The notes beneath the pieces are model-generated. The model worked only from the letters and a program-made list of their open reading frames with translations. It made no database searches and was not told where the DNA came from. A stretch of 36,346 nt of DNA from Deltaproteobacteria bacterium (GTDB lineage Bacteria > Desulfobacterota > Binatia > DP-6): positions 1 through 36,346 of the forward strand of contig VBKG01000331.1 of NCBI GenBank assembly GCA_005879585.1. The letters run 5' to 3'. Both the position numbers and the translations under genes were made by a program. Shown here one piece after another: positions 7,418 through 17,594 of the stretch (positions within the stretch are counted from its first letter, which is position 1; the number at the start of each line of letters is the position of its first letter).

Positions 7418-7711
7418 ATGCGGCCATCGCCAGCGCAGCTGCAGCGGGTGGCCGAGCTGCTGACGAAACGGCTGGTCGCCGCCGACGTCCTCGCGCTCGA
7501 CGTTCCGGAGGAGAAGGTGCACGCTTGCTTCGCGGCACTCCTCGCTCGTAACTTCGAGGAGGAGGCGGAGATCGAGCGCGAGGCCGCCGCCGAGGCCGAA
7601 CGCGTGGTGCGCCGGGGCGCTCCGGGCATCCGGCGCGAGGATCTGGACCTTCGTCGCGTCGAGCAGCTCGTCAAGCAGCGGATCGCCGAGCGCCGAGGGT
7701 TCGTTCTCTGA
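7418..7711 (+). CDS. DUF507 family protein, first of a tandem pair
   Basis: A 97-residue soluble, highly charged and mostly helical protein of the DUF507 family, whose function is unknown. Visible features are the N-terminal helix MRPSPAQLQRVAELLTKRL and a Glu/Arg-rich centre (NFEEEAEIEREAAAEAERV). The C-terminal [18 protein letters not shown] is the typical end of the family. ATG 7418 gives the expected family length. The stop overlaps a CTG-initiated second copy by four bases. Tandem DUF507 genes occur in deltaproteobacterial-type genomes. The pair is separated from groES by its own promoter region. Confidence 0.85.
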   Translation: MRPSPAQLQRVAELLTKRLVAADVLALDVPEEKVHACFAALLARNFEEEAEIEREAAAEAERVVRRGAPGIRREDLDLRRVEQLVKQRIAERRGFVL

Positions 7712-7971
7712 ACCTGTCGGAGGGCCGACTGTCCTTCCTCTCGCACGCCGTCCTGAAGGCCGTCGGCGCCGAACGGCTCGGCCGCGTGCGCAGCGAGCGC
7801 CTGTTCCTCGCCGAGGCGAAGCGCGTCCTCACCGAGGGCTTCTCGCTCGACGAGCGCCTCGACCAGCTGGCGCGGGGGCGGATGCCGAAGCGCGTCCTCC
7901 CCGGGAGCCGGGAGTGGGACGTGCTCTACCGCCGGTACTACGAGGAGGAGCGGCGAAAGCTCGGGCGGTGA
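7708..7971 (+). CDS. DUF507 family protein, second of the pair, probable CTG start
   Basis: The 87-residue reading begins [18 protein letters not shown] after the start codon and ends [16 protein letters not shown]. Family members usually begin with a short hydrophobic-Ser start of this kind, so the protein should start here. The only ATG/GTG/TTG in frame is a GTG at 7786, which would remove 26 residues including the conserved first helix. The codon at 7708-7710 is CTG, and it forms a CTGA overlap with the stop of the first DUF507 gene, the same geometry as ATGA/GTGA couplings elsewhere in the window. A CTG at 7714 is another option. Function unknown. Confidence 0.75.
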   Translation: MNLSEGRLSFLSHAVLKAVGAERLGRVRSERLFLAEAKRVLTEGFSLDERLDQLARGRMPKRVLPGSREWDVLYRRYYEEERRKLGR

Positions 7972-7984
7972 CCCGCCCACCTCC

Positions 7985-8012
7985 TTGACAGCGGGAGCGC
8001 CGTGGTTAGTGT
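7985..8012 (+). promoter_or_regulatory. Promoter of groES-groEL
   Basis: Perfect TTGACA (7985-7990), 16-bp spacer, TAGTGT (8007-8012). It predicts a leader of about 40 nt holding AAAGGAG. I see no CIRCE (HrcA) inverted repeat and no sigma-32-like -35, so heat-shock control is not evident here. Confidence 0.55.
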
Positions 8013-8060
8013 TGGCGCCCGAATTCCCCCACCGTTTCGTCCACGAAAGGAGCCGTCGGC

Positions 8061-9996
<1,936 letters not shown>

Positions 9997-10025
9997 GTGT
10001 CCGCAACTGAATTCGTTGCCGACCG

Positions 10026-10061
10026 GTCCCGGGGCCATCGCGCCCCGGGACTCGTTTTTTT
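10026..10061 (+). terminator. Rho-independent terminator of groES-groEL
   Basis: A perfect 10-bp GC-rich stem (GTCCCGGGGC 10026-10035 with GCCCCGGGAC 10042-10051), 6-nt loop, then seven Ts at 10055-10061. The only textbook intrinsic terminator I found in the window. Confidence 0.93.
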
Positions 10062-10075
10062 GCCGCCGCGGTTTC

Positions 10076-10104
10076 TTGACAGGTTGGTCGCCCTCCAGTA
10101 ACAG
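10076..10104 (+). promoter_or_regulatory. Promoter of ffh-rpsP-khpA-rimM-trmD-SPOUT-rplS
   Basis: TTGACA (10076-10081), 17-bp spacer, TAACAG (10099-10104), 30 bp before the ffh ATG and 15 bp after the groEL terminator. Confidence 0.65.
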
Positions 10105-10134
10105 TCATCCTTTCCTGAAGGCCCGTTCCCCCTG

Positions 10135-11484
10135 ATGTTCGAGTCCCTCGGCGAGAAGTTCGACTCGCTCCTCCGCAAGCTGCAGGGCCAGGGGAGGATC
10201 ACGGAGCGCAACATCGAGGAAGCGCTCCGTGACGTGCGCCTGGCGCTGCTCGAAGCGGACGTGAACGTCGCGGTCGTGCGCGAGTTCGTCGACGCCGTGA
10301 AGCGGGACGCGCTCGGCGAGGAGGTGCTGCGGAGCCTCACGCCGGAGCAGCACTTCATCAAGCTCGTGCACCGCGAGCTCGTCCGGGCGCTCGGCGGCGC
10401 CCCGGCGACGCTCGAGCTCGGCGGCTCGCCGCCCACCGTCGTCATGCTGGTCGGTCTCAACGGCTCGGGGAAGACCACCACCACCGCCAAGCTCGGTCGT
10501 TACCTGCGCGACGAGCGCGGCCGCACCCCCTACCTCGCCTCGGTCGACGTCTACCGCCCCGCGGCCATGGAGCAGCTCGAGACGCTCGCGCGCCAGCTCG
10601 GCGTCCCCGTCCACCCCGGGAGTGACGGCGAGCCGACCGCCCGCGCGCGCGACGCCGTCGCCGCGGCGCGCGCCGCCGGCGCCGACACCGTGCTGCTCGA
10701 CACGGCCGGCCGACAGACGGTCGACGACGAGCTCATGCGCGAGCTCGAGGCGCTCGTCACCGCTGTCCGGCCGAGCCAGGTGCTGCTCGTCGCCGACGCC
10801 ATGACCGGGCAGGACGCCGTCGCCACCGCGCAGGGTTTCGCGGGGCGGCTGCCGGTGACCGGCGTCGTCCTCACGAAGATCGAGGGAGATGCCCGCGGCG
10901 GCGCGGCGCTCTCGCTCCGCACCGTGACCGGCAAGCCGATCGTGTTCGTCGGCACCGGCGAGAAGCTCGACGCGCTCGAGGCGTTCCATCCCGACCGCAT
11001 CGCCTCGCGCATCCTCGGCATGGGCGACGTGCTGTCGCTCATCGAGCGCGCGGAGAAGGCATACGACCGCGCGGCGGCCGAGGACGTCGCCAAGAAGCTC
11101 CGGCGCAACGAGTTCACGCTCGAGGACTTCCGCGACCAGCTGCGGACCGTCAAGAAGATGGGCTCGGTCGCCGACCTGATCGGCATGATCCCGGGCGTCA
11201 AGAAGCTGCTCAAGGGCGCGGACCTGAGCGGCGCGGAGGCGGAGCTCAAGCGCGTCGAGGCGATCATCGACTCGATGACGCGCCAGGAGCGGCGCAACGC
11301 GCACATCCTGAACGCGAGCCGGCGCAAACGCATCGCCAGCGGCAGCGGCACGTCCGTGGCCGAGGTGAACCGGCTGATCAAGCAGTTCACGCAGACGAAG
11401 AAGGTGCTGAAGAAGCTCGGCTCGGGGCCCATGATGCAGGGCTTCCCTGGCTTACCAGACAGAAGGAGGAGCCCATGGCAGTGA
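10135..11484 (+). CDS. ffh: Signal recognition particle protein Ffh (SRP54)
   Basis: A 449-residue SRP GTPase that binds 4.5S RNA and signal sequences and delivers ribosomes to FtsY at the membrane. The N domain is residues 1-100. The G domain has GLNGSGKTTTTAKL (107-120), DTAGRQ (189-194) and TKIEGDARGG (247-256). The methionine-bearing M domain follows, with MIPGVKKLL and the RNA-binding ASRRKRIASGSGTSVAEVN. The C-terminal tail is short. Its last 10 bases overlap the start of rpsP. First gene of a seven-gene translation operon. Confidence 0.97.
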   Translation: MFESLGEKFDSLLRKLQGQGRITERNIEEALRDVRLALLEADVNVAVVREFVDAVKRDALGEEVLRSLTPEQHFIKLVHRELVRALGGAPATLELGGSPPTVVMLVGLNGSGKTTTTAKLGRYLRDERGRTPYLASVDVYRPAAMEQLETLARQLGVPVHPGSDGEPTARARDAVAAARAAGADTVLLDTAGRQTVDDELMRELEALVTAVRPSQVLLVADAMTGQDAVATAQGFAGRLPVTGVVLTKIEGDARGGAALSLRTVTGKPIVFVGTGEKLDALEAFHPDRIASRILGMGDVLSLIERAEKAYDRAAAEDVAKKLRRNEFTLEDFRDQLRTVKKMGSVADLIGMIPGVKKLLKGADLSGAEAELKRVEAIIDSMTRQERRNAHILNASRRKRIASGSGTSVAEVNRLIKQFTQTKKVLKKLGSGPMMQGFPGLPDRRRSPWQ

Positions 11485-11732
11485 GGATCCGTCTGGCCCG
11501 GCACGGCAGCAAGAAGAAGCCGGTGTACCGCATCGTCGTCGCGGACTCGGAATCGCCGCGCGACGGCCGTTACATCGCGCAGCTCGGTTTGTACGACCCC
11601 ACCCGCGAGCCCGCACTCGTCCGGTTCCAGGCCGACGCGCTCGCCGCCTGGTTGAAGAAGGGTGCGCGGCCGACGCAGACGGTCGCCCAGCTGATCCGCA
11701 GAGCGGGCAACACGGCCGACGTGTCGGCGTGA
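11475..11732 (+). CDS. rpsP: 30S ribosomal protein S16
   Basis: An 85-residue S16, a primary assembly protein of the small subunit. AVRIRLARHGSKKKPVYRIV and DSESPRDGRYIAQLGLYDPT are the family N-terminal blocks. WLKKGARPTQTVAQLIRRAG closes the conserved part. GAAGGAGG lies just upstream of the ATG, inside the end of ffh, so translation is coupled. Confidence 0.97.
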   Translation: MAVRIRLARHGSKKKPVYRIVVADSESPRDGRYIAQLGLYDPTREPALVRFQADALAAWLKKGARPTQTVAQLIRRAGNTADVSA

Positions 11733-11756
11733 GGCACTCGGGGAGCAGCCATATCC

Positions 11757-11993
11757 ATGAAGGAGCTGGTTGTATTCTTGGCGAAGCAGCTCGTCAGCCA
11801 GCCTGACGCGGTCGAGGTGAGGGAGACGCAGGGCGAGACTGCGTCGGTCCTCGAGCTGAAGGTCGCCAAGGAGGATCTCGGCCGGGTGATCGGCAAGCAG
11901 GGTCGAACCGCCAAGGCGATCCGCACCATCCTGAATGCCGCGGCGTCCCGCACGAACCGCAAGGTCATCCTCGAGATCCTCGAAGAGGACTGA
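11757..11993 (+). CDS. khpA: KH-domain RNA-binding protein KhpA (YlqC family)
   Basis: A 78-residue protein made almost entirely of one type II KH domain. GRVIGKQGRTAKAIRTIL carries the GxxG loop (GKQG at 46-49) that contacts RNA. The position between rpsP and rimM is characteristic of the family. In other bacteria KhpA, with KhpB, binds many RNAs and affects cell division; here only RNA binding can be inferred. Confidence 0.93.
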   Translation: MKELVVFLAKQLVSQPDAVEVRETQGETASVLELKVAKEDLGRVIGKQGRTAKAIRTILNAAASRTNRKVILEILEED

Positions 11994-12018
11994 GAGAGCC
12001 TCGGACACCGAGCCCGAG

Positions 12019-12525
12019 GTGGGCTGGCTCGCGGTCGGCGAGGTGGTCGGCGCGCACGGGCTCGGCGGTCTCCTCCGCGTACGACCCTACCAGCCGCCGG
12101 CACCGAGCCTGGTCCCCGAGCGCGCCGTCCGTCTCGAGCACGGGGGCGCCAGCCGGGAGGTCCGCCTCGCCTCGGCGGCCCCGCACGGCCGGGGGCTGCT
12201 GCTGGTCGGGATCGCGGGCGTCGCGGACCGCACGGCGGCCGAAGCGCTCGTCGGCAGCCGCGTGCTGGTCCGCATGGCCGACCTGCCGCCTGCCGCGGAC
12301 GACGAGTTCTACTACTATGAGGTGGTGGGCTTCGGGGTCGACACGGTCCAGGGCGAGCGCGTCGGGACGATCGCGGCGACGTTCGCGACCGGAACCAACG
12401 ACGTGTGGGTCGTGCAGGCCGCCGAGCGCGAGCACCTGATCCCGGTCGTCGCCGAGATCGTGCGCGCTATCGATCGCGCGGGCCGCCGCGTCGTCATCGA
12501 CCCCTCGCCCGGGCTGCTCGACTGA
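12019..12525 (+). CDS. rimM: Ribosome maturation factor RimM
   Basis: A 168-residue RimM, which binds S19 and helps mature the 30S head. VGEVVGAHGLGGLLRVRPY is the N-terminal beta-barrel signature, and EFYYYEVVGFGVDTVQGERV opens the PRC-barrel domain. The C-terminus is HLIPVVAEIVRAIDRAGRRV. GTG 12019 is the only in-frame ATG/GTG/TTG near the family start; the frame stays open upstream through the end of khpA. It is 25 nt after khpA and three bases before trmD. Confidence 0.93.
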   Translation: MGWLAVGEVVGAHGLGGLLRVRPYQPPAPSLVPERAVRLEHGGASREVRLASAAPHGRGLLLVGIAGVADRTAAEALVGSRVLVRMADLPPAADDEFYYYEVVGFGVDTVQGERVGTIAATFATGTNDVWVVQAAEREHLIPVVAEIVRAIDRAGRRVVIDPSPGLLD

Positions 12526-12528
12526 CGC

Positions 12529-13266
12529 ATGCGCGTCCATGTGCTCACGCTCTTTCCCGAGATGTTCGGCTCGCCGCTGGCGGCCGGCGTCCTCCGTCGC
12601 GCGCGCGAGCGCGGCGTCCTCGAGATCTCGCTCCACCAGCTGCGCGACTACGCCGGCGGACGTCACCTGCAGGTCGACGACACCCCGTATGGCGGCGGCC
12701 AGGGCATGGTCATGAAACCCGAGCCCGTCGTCGCCGCGATCGAGCACATCACCGCCACCGACTCCCCCCGCCGCATCCTTCTCAGCCCACAGGGCGCCGT
12801 GCTGAGCCACGCACGCGCGCGAGCGCTCGCGTGCGAGCGCTCGCTGTTATTGATCTGCGCCCGCTACGAGGGCCTCGACGAACGCGTCAAAGCCCACGTC
12901 GACGAGGAGCTCTCGATCGGCGACTACGTGCTCAGCGGCGGCGAGCTCCCCGCCCTCGTCGTCCTCGACGCCGTCGCCCGCCTCCTCCCCGGTGTCCTCG
13001 GCAACGAGGCCTCACCGGCCGACGACTCCTTCGCCACGGGCCTCCTCGAACACCCCCAGTACACCCGTCCCGAAGACTTCCGCGGCACCCGCGTCCCGGA
13101 GATCCTCCTCTCCGGCGACCACCCCACCATCGCCCGCTGGCGCCGCGAACAATCCCTCCGCCTGACGCTCGAACGCCGTCCCGACCTCCTCACCACCGCC
13201 CCACTGGACGCGACGGATCGCGCCTTCTTGAGAAAGCTAGGTTGGCGAGACAAGGAAGACAGCTAG
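12529..13266 (+). CDS. trmD: tRNA (guanine-37-N1)-methyltransferase TrmD
   Basis: A 245-residue SPOUT methyltransferase that makes m1G37 in tRNAs and so prevents +1 frameshifting. [13 protein letters not shown] starts it. [18 protein letters not shown] and [11 protein letters not shown] follow. [14 protein letters not shown] and [20 protein letters not shown] form the trefoil-knot SAM site. The linker and C-terminal domain hold [15 protein letters not shown] and [10 protein letters not shown]. Length is normal. It is followed by a 186-bp gap with a long inverted repeat. Confidence 0.97.
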   Translation: MRVHVLTLFPEMFGSPLAAGVLRRARERGVLEISLHQLRDYAGGRHLQVDDTPYGGGQGMVMKPEPVVAAIEHITATDSPRRILLSPQGAVLSHARARALACERSLLLICARYEGLDERVKAHVDEELSIGDYVLSGGELPALVVLDAVARLLPGVLGNEASPADDSFATGLLEHPQYTRPEDFRGTRVPEILLSGDHPTIARWRREQSLRLTLERRPDLLTTAPLDATDRAFLRKLGWRDKEDS

Positions 13267-13280
13267 CGATGCCGCGCCCC

Positions 13281-13432
13281 GCGGCGAGCGGGCGGCGGCG
13301 GGGGCGCCGGCGAGGCGACCTCCGCAGCTCCCGCGCGAGCCTGCAGCTGCGGGGGGACGCGTCTATTACGAGTCGCGCGTGGAGCGAGGACCGGGAGCCG
13401 AGCCGGCGCCCCCGCCGGCGCCGGCTCGCCGC
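13281..13432. repeat. Long inverted repeat downstream of trmD
   Basis: A 30-bp arm at 13281-13310 matches the reverse complement of 13403-13432 at 28 of 30 positions, 92 bp apart. An 8-bp hairpin (13322-13329 with 13345-13352) is nested inside. The right arm can instead fold locally (GCCGGCG 13402-13408 with CGCCGGC 13413-13419, loop CCCC). CCGCG/CGCGG (13272-13276 with 13280-13284) overlaps the left arm. The 186-bp gap has no believable gene. No T-run follows. Confidence 0.8.
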
Positions 13433-13452
13433 GCGACTACACCGCTAACGCG

Positions 13453-14013
13453 ATGGCCGACCTCTACCTGGCCCTCCTCCACCACCCCGTCTACGACAAG
13501 AACGGCGCGATCGTGACGACCGCCGTGACGAACATGGACGTCCACGACATCGGCCGCCTCGCCCGCACCTTCGACGTACGCGCCTTCTACGTCGCCACTC
13601 CCGTGCCGACGCTCCACCGGCTGGTCGAGCGCATCATCCGCCACTGGGAGACCGGCGCCGGCGCCGTCTACAACGAGACGCGGAAGGAGGCGCTGGCGCT
13701 CGTCCGGCTCGCACACGACCTCGACGCGGCCATCGCCGACATCGAGCGGGAGACCGGCCGCCTGCCGAAGCTCGTCGCGACCAGCGCCCGCGAGGGTGCG
13801 GGGCGGCTGTCCTGCGCGGCGCTCCGCCGCCGGCTCGGCGCCGACGGTCCGCCCGAGCTCCTCGTGTTCGGCACGGGCTGGGGTCTCACGACCGAGGTGC
13901 TCGCGCGCGTCGACGACGTGCTCGAACCGATCCGCGGCACGAGCGGCTACAACCATCTCTCCGTGCGTAGTGCCGCGGCCATCATCCTTGACCGGCTACG
14001 CCACGACCGCTAA
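13453..14013 (+). CDS. SPOUT RNA methyltransferase, Methyltrn_RNA_4 (PF09936-type)
   Basis: A 186-residue stand-alone homologue of the domain that in some lineages is fused to the C-terminus of Trm[21 protein letters not shown] and [15 protein letters not shown] are the family N-terminal blocks. [14 protein letters not shown] and [18 protein letters not shown] form the trefoil-knot SAM-binding part. The RNA substrate is not known to me. It lies between trmD and rplS, as in several deltaproteobacteria. ATG 13453 gives a full-length protein. Confidence 0.88.
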   Translation: MADLYLALLHHPVYDKNGAIVTTAVTNMDVHDIGRLARTFDVRAFYVATPVPTLHRLVERIIRHWETGAGAVYNETRKEALALVRLAHDLDAAIADIERETGRLPKLVATSAREGAGRLSCAALRRRLGADGPPELLVFGTGWGLTTEVLARVDDVLEPIRGTSGYNHLSVRSAAAIILDRLRHDR

Positions 14014-14026
14014 GAGGGTGCGTTCC

Positions 14027-14377
14027 ATGAATCCGATCGACCGGATCGAGGCGGAGCAGCTCCGCAAGGACGTCCCGCCTTTCAAGCCGGGCGACACCGT
14101 GCGCGTCCACGTCCGCGTGGTCGAAGGCGACAAGGAGCGCATCCAGGTGTTCGAGGGTACGGTCATCCGCCGCAGCGGCGGCAGCAGCCGCGAGATGTTC
14201 ACGGTGCGGAAGACGTCGTACGGGGTCGGGGTCGAGCGAACGTTCCCCGTCCATTCGCCACGGGTCGACCGCGTCGAGGTGGTCGCCCGCGGGGCGGTGC
14301 GCCGGGCGAAGCTGTACTACCTGCGCGAGCGCACGGGCCGCGCGGCCCGCGTCACCGAAGAAGCCAGCAAGGGCTGA
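14027..14377 (+). CDS. rplS: 50S ribosomal protein L19
   Basis: A 116-residue L19, found at the subunit interface. Conserved blocks are [53 protein letters not shown] and [11 protein letters not shown]. Length is normal for the family. Thirteen bases separate it from the methyltransferase gene, with AAGAGGG before the ATG. It ends six bases from the converging bactofilin gene, and no intrinsic terminator is visible. Confidence 0.97.
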   Translation: MNPIDRIEAEQLRKDVPPFKPGDTVRVHVRVVEGDKERIQVFEGTVIRRSGGSSREMFTVRKTSYGVGVERTFPVHSPRVDRVEVVARGAVRRAKLYYLRERTGRAARVTEEASKG

Positions 14378-14383
14378 CGCGCC

Positions 14384-14764
14384 TCAGCGAACGGTCGGGG
14401 GGGCATCGGGCCGCTGACCCATCCGCGAGTTCCCGTCGAACGTGGCGCCCTCCTGAACGATCAGGCATTTCGTCTCGACGTCGCCGAAGAGCCGCCCGCC
14501 CGTGCAGATCTCGACGCGAGCCGCCTGCCGGACCTCGCCCCGGACCTCGCCGAGCACGATCAGCCTCTCGGCCTGGACGCTCGCGTGCACGATGGCCTGA
14601 GGGCCGACAACGAGCAGGTCGGTGGCGCGGACCTCGCCCTTCAGCTTGCCCTCGATCCGCGTCGGGACCGTGAAGGAGAGCTTCCCCGTCACCTCGGCGT
14701 CGGGCCCGAGCGACACCCGGACCTCCTGCCACGCGTTTCCGTTCACCGACTTCGCGTCTGCCAT
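14384..14764 (-). CDS. Bactofilin (DUF583) cytoskeletal protein
   Basis: A 126-residue bactofilin. The core, residues 20-115, is a run of short beta-helix rungs with regular hydrophobic spacing (LSFTVPTRIEGKLKGEVRA, LLVVGPQAIVHASV, RLIVLGEVRGEV). The flanking tails are short and polar. Bactofilins self-assemble into non-polar filaments that organise cell-wall enzymes or polarity. Its AGGAGG overlaps the stop codon of the upstream ABC ATPase gene, so it is the coupled last gene of the TPR-LolB-ABC operon. Confidence 0.87.
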   Translation of the reverse strand: MADAKSVNGNAWQEVRVSLGPDAEVTGKLSFTVPTRIEGKLKGEVRATDLLVVGPQAIVHASVQAERLIVLGEVRGEVRQAARVEICTGGRLFGDVETKCLIVQEGATFDGNSRMGQRPDAPPTVR

Positions 14765-14776
14765 CCGTCAAACCTC

Positions 14777-15778
14777 CTAGCCGTCGGCCGCCGACACGCG
14801 CTCCGCGGGAAAAACGTGGCAGGCGACCGCGTGCCCGCCGCGCCCCGTCTCGAGAGGCGGAATGTCACGCCGGCACACGTCGAGCGCGTGACCACAGCGC
14901 GGGTGGAATGCACACCCGGGCGGGGGTCGAACGGGACTCGGCAGGTCACCTCCCAACACCATCCGTTGCTTCCTCCGTCGCGGATCGGGAACGGGCACCG
15001 CGGATAGAAGGGTGCGAGTATAGGGATGTCGGGGGTTCCTGTAAATCTCCTCGCGCGGGCCACATTCGACGATCCGGCCGAGGTACATGATCGCCACCCG
15101 GTCGCTCATGTGCTCGACCACCCGGAGATCGTGGGCGATGAACAGCAACGTGAGCCCGAGCTGCCGCTGCAGGTCGTGCAGCAGGTTCAGTATCTGGGCC
15201 TGGATGGAGACGTCGAGCGCCGACACCGCCTCGTCCGCGACGATGAAGCGCGGGCGGACCGCGAGCGCGCGCGCGATCCCGATGCGCTGGCGCTGGCCGC
15301 CGCTGAACTCGTGTGGATAGCGGTCCGCCGCGTCGGGCGGCAGGCCGACGAGGGCGAGAAGCTCGTCGACGCGCGCGCGGCGCTCGCGGCGGGTGCCGAG
15401 ACGGTGGATCGCGAGTCCCTCGCCGACGATGCTCGCGACCCGCATGCGCGGATTCAGTGACCCGTAAGGGTCCTGGAACACGATCTGCATCTCGCGCCGC
15501 ATCGCGCGCAGCTCCCGTGCCGAAAGCGCCAGCAGCGAGCGTCCGTCGAACAGCACCTCACCAGCGGTGGGCTCGAGGAGCCGGAGTATGAGCCGGCCGA
15601 GCGTCGATTTGCCGCAACCGGACTCGCCGACGAGGCCGAGGGTCTCTCCCTGATGGATGGTGAGCGATACGCCGTCGACGGCATGCACCCAGGCGCGGGC
15701 GCGGCCGAAGAGCCCGCCGCCGACCGGGAAGCGCTTGTGGACGTCGCGGACCTCGACCAGAGGAGCGAGGCTCGTCAT
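14777..15778 (-). CDS. Peptide ABC transporter ATPase, OppF/DppF type
   Basis: A 333-residue nucleotide-binding subunit. Walker A is GESGCGKST (51-59). The Q-loop is [13 protein letters not shown], the signature [15 protein letters not shown], Walker [15 protein letters not shown], and the H-loop [13 protein letters not shown]. The C-terminus holds the oligopeptide/dipeptide-transporter extension with four Cys ([15 protein letters not shown] and a later Cys), which can bind an iron-sulfur cluster in relatives. ATG 15778 overlaps the partner stop as ATGA. Neither permease nor binding protein is encoded nearby. Confidence 0.92.
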   Translation of the reverse strand: MTSLAPLVEVRDVHKRFPVGGGLFGRARAWVHAVDGVSLTIHQGETLGLVGESGCGKSTLGRLILRLLEPTAGEVLFDGRSLLALSARELRAMRREMQIVFQDPYGSLNPRMRVASIVGEGLAIHRLGTRRERRARVDELLALVGLPPDAADRYPHEFSGGQRQRIGIARALAVRPRFIVADEAVSALDVSIQAQILNLLHDLQRQLGLTLLFIAHDLRVVEHMSDRVAIMYLGRIVECGPREEIYRNPRHPYTRTLLSAVPVPDPRRRKQRMVLGGDLPSPVRPPPGCAFHPRCGHALDVCRRDIPPLETGRGGHAVACHVFPAERVSAADG

Positions 15779-16767
15779 ACCCGGATGCACGCCGCGGTGT
15801 GGCGTGCGGCCTTCTCCTCGAGCGCCGGATCCTCCTCGGCACAGCGGCTGATGGCCTTCGGGCACCGGTCGCGGAAATGGCAGCCGCTCGGCAGGCGGAG
15901 CAGGTCCGGGACCTGGCCCGGAATCGTCTCCAGCCGGTCGCGCCGTTCGCTTCCGACGCCCGGCATCGAGCGCAGCAGCGCCTGGGTGTACGGGTGCAGC
16001 GGCCGCTCGAAGATCTCGAGCACCGAGGCATGCTCGACGATCCGGCCGGCGTACATGATCGCCACCTCGTCGGCCTGCTCGGCCACGACGCCGAGATCGT
16101 GCGTGATCAGCAGCAGCGCCATGCCGTGGCGCTCACGCAGCGTGCGCAGGAGGTCGAGGATTTCCGCCTGGATGGTGACGTCGAGCGCGGTCGTCGGCTC
16201 GTCGGCGATCAGCACGTGCGGCTCGCACGAGATGGCGATCGCGATCATCACGCGCTGGCACATGCCGCCCGAGAGTCGGTGCGGGTACTCGCGCGCGCGA
16301 CGCACAGGATCCGGCATTCCCACCTCGTCGAGGAGCTCGACGGCGCGTGCCCAGGCGGCGCGCCGGCTCACCCGCCGATGCAGGCGGATGGCCTCGGCGA
16401 TCTGGCTGCCGACGGTGAACACCGGGTTCAGCGAGGTCATGGGCTCCTGGAAGATCATCGCCATGCCCTCGCCGCGGACCGCACGCATCTCGCGTTCCGG
16501 AAGCGCGAGGAGATCGCGTCCCTCGAGCCACACCTGTCCGCCGACGATCCGTCCCGGGCGCGGGACGAGGCGCATGAGCGACAGCGCGGTCATCGTCTTG
16601 CCGCAACCCGATTCGCCGACCAGCCCGAGCACCCGGCCACGATCGAGCGCGAACGATACACCGTCGACCGCGCGGACGACGCCCGACTCGAGCTCGAAGA
16701 AGGTGCGGAGGTCGCGGACCTCGAGCAGCGACGACGCCGGAGCCGGTGCGATGGGGACGGCTGTCAC
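15775..16767 (-). CDS. Peptide ABC transporter ATPase, OppD/DppD type
   Basis: A 330-residue partner ATPase. Walker A is GESGCGKTM (51-59), the Q-loop [14 protein letters not shown], the signature [15 protein letters not shown], Walker [15 protein letters not shown], and the H-loop [14 protein letters not shown]. The C-terminal Cys cluster [15 protein letters not shown] matches the oligopeptide family. GTG 16767 overlaps the stop of the LolB-like gene as GTGA. The two ATPases would drive import of peptides or similar solutes with permeases encoded elsewhere. Confidence 0.92.
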   Translation of the reverse strand: MTAVPIAPAPASSLLEVRDLRTFFELESGVVRAVDGVSFALDRGRVLGLVGESGCGKTMTALSLMRLVPRPGRIVGGQVWLEGRDLLALPEREMRAVRGEGMAMIFQEPMTSLNPVFTVGSQIAEAIRLHRRVSRRAAWARAVELLDEVGMPDPVRRAREYPHRLSGGMCQRVMIAIAISCEPHVLIADEPTTALDVTIQAEILDLLRTLRERHGMALLLITHDLGVVAEQADEVAIMYAGRIVEHASVLEIFERPLHPYTQALLRSMPGVGSERRDRLETIPGQVPDLLRLPSGCHFRDRCPKAISRCAEEDPALEEKAARHTAACIRV

Positions 16768-17594
16768 GGGCGGGGACCCGCAGTGTCGAGCGGCACGACG
16801 TGGCTCGCCGGCGGCGGCGCGAAGAGCGCCGCGTCGACGGCGGCGTTCGGTTCGGCGGCATCGTAGACGACGCTCGCGCGTGCACTCTTCTCCGCGGAGG
16901 CGAGCTCGAGGGCGTGCGGGAAGCCGTCGCGGAAGTCCGCGAACGTGACGTGCAGCGCCGCGCCATCGCGGTGGGTCTCGTCCGCCGCGATCAGGCGGAG
17001 AGGGTCGCCCGCGAACCGCAGCCGCTGCGCGCCGTCGGCGAGCGGCACGACGAGCTCGTACTCGCCACGCGACGTGGCGCGCAGGGTGGACGGTCCGGCC
17101 GGGGTCCGCCGTGGCGCCGTGCCGAGGAGCACGTCGACGACGTCCGCGACGGTCGCCGGGGTGCCGAGGAAACGAGCAAGGTTCGCGGGCGTCGCGGCGC
17201 CCTCGTAGCGCGTCCCCTGCCCCGCCGGATACGCCCACAAAAGCCCGCCGTCGGTGCCGACGGCCAGCGCGAGGCCGAAGGGCGAGAGCACGTCGATGCG
17301 GACGCTTGACGGCCGGCGCACGAGGAGCACCTCGCGCACCCACATCCCGGCGAGCCCGGCCCGCAGACGAACGCGCGCCCGGAGCGACTGCACGGCCGCA
17401 CGCCGCGCGGCGAGCTCCTCGAGGAGGCCGGTCGCCGTGGCGGGCGGGAGAGGGTGAGACCGCCGCATGCCCGGCAGGCAGCCCGCCACGGTCAGCAGGA
17501 GCCCGGCGAGGACGGCCCGAGCCCAGGAGGGGGCCCACCGCGGGTGGCGAGCCCCGGGCGCGGGCTCAGAGCGGCGCGCCCTCCGCGCGGACAC
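16764..17594 (-). CDS. Lipoprotein of LolB/DUF4292-like fold
   Basis: A 276-residue protein with an N-terminal hydrophobic helix and lipobox TVAGC, so probably an outer-membrane lipoprotein. Residues 60-230 look like the open beta-barrel of LolB and its relatives: a helix ([20 protein letters not shown]) followed by antiparallel strands such as [19 protein letters not shown]. LolB receives lipoproteins from LolA. The gene follows a TPR lipoprotein, as lolB does in Pseudomonas, which supports a LolB-like role. The GTG start at 17594 lies inside the end of the TPR gene and gives a long n-region; no better in-frame start precedes the signal helix. Function is inferred. Confidence 0.7.
   Translation of the reverse strand: MSARRARRSEPAPGARHPRWAPSWARAVLAGLLLTVAGCLPGMRRSHPLPPATATGLLEELAARRAAVQSLRARVRLRAGLAGMWVREVLLVRRPSSVRIDVLSPFGLALAVGTDGGLLWAYPAGQGTRYEGAATPANLARFLGTPATVADVVDVLLGTAPRRTPAGPSTLRATSRGEYELVVPLADGAQRLRFAGDPLRLIAADETHRDGAALHVTFADFRDGFPHALELASAEKSARASVVYDAAEPNAAVDAALFAPPPASHVVPLDTAGPRP

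Noticed and set aside
7786-7971. Short GTG-initiated version of the second DUF507 protein
   Set aside because: It would delete the conserved N-terminal helix encoded directly upstream.
7981-8060. CIRCE element upstream of groES
   Set aside because: No TTAGCACTC/GAGTGCTAA inverted repeat is present in the leader or promoter.
13267-13452. Small gene between trmD and the SPOUT methyltransferase
   Set aside because: Any frame here is low-complexity Arg/Gly/Pro/Ala, and the stretch is accounted for by the inverted repeat.
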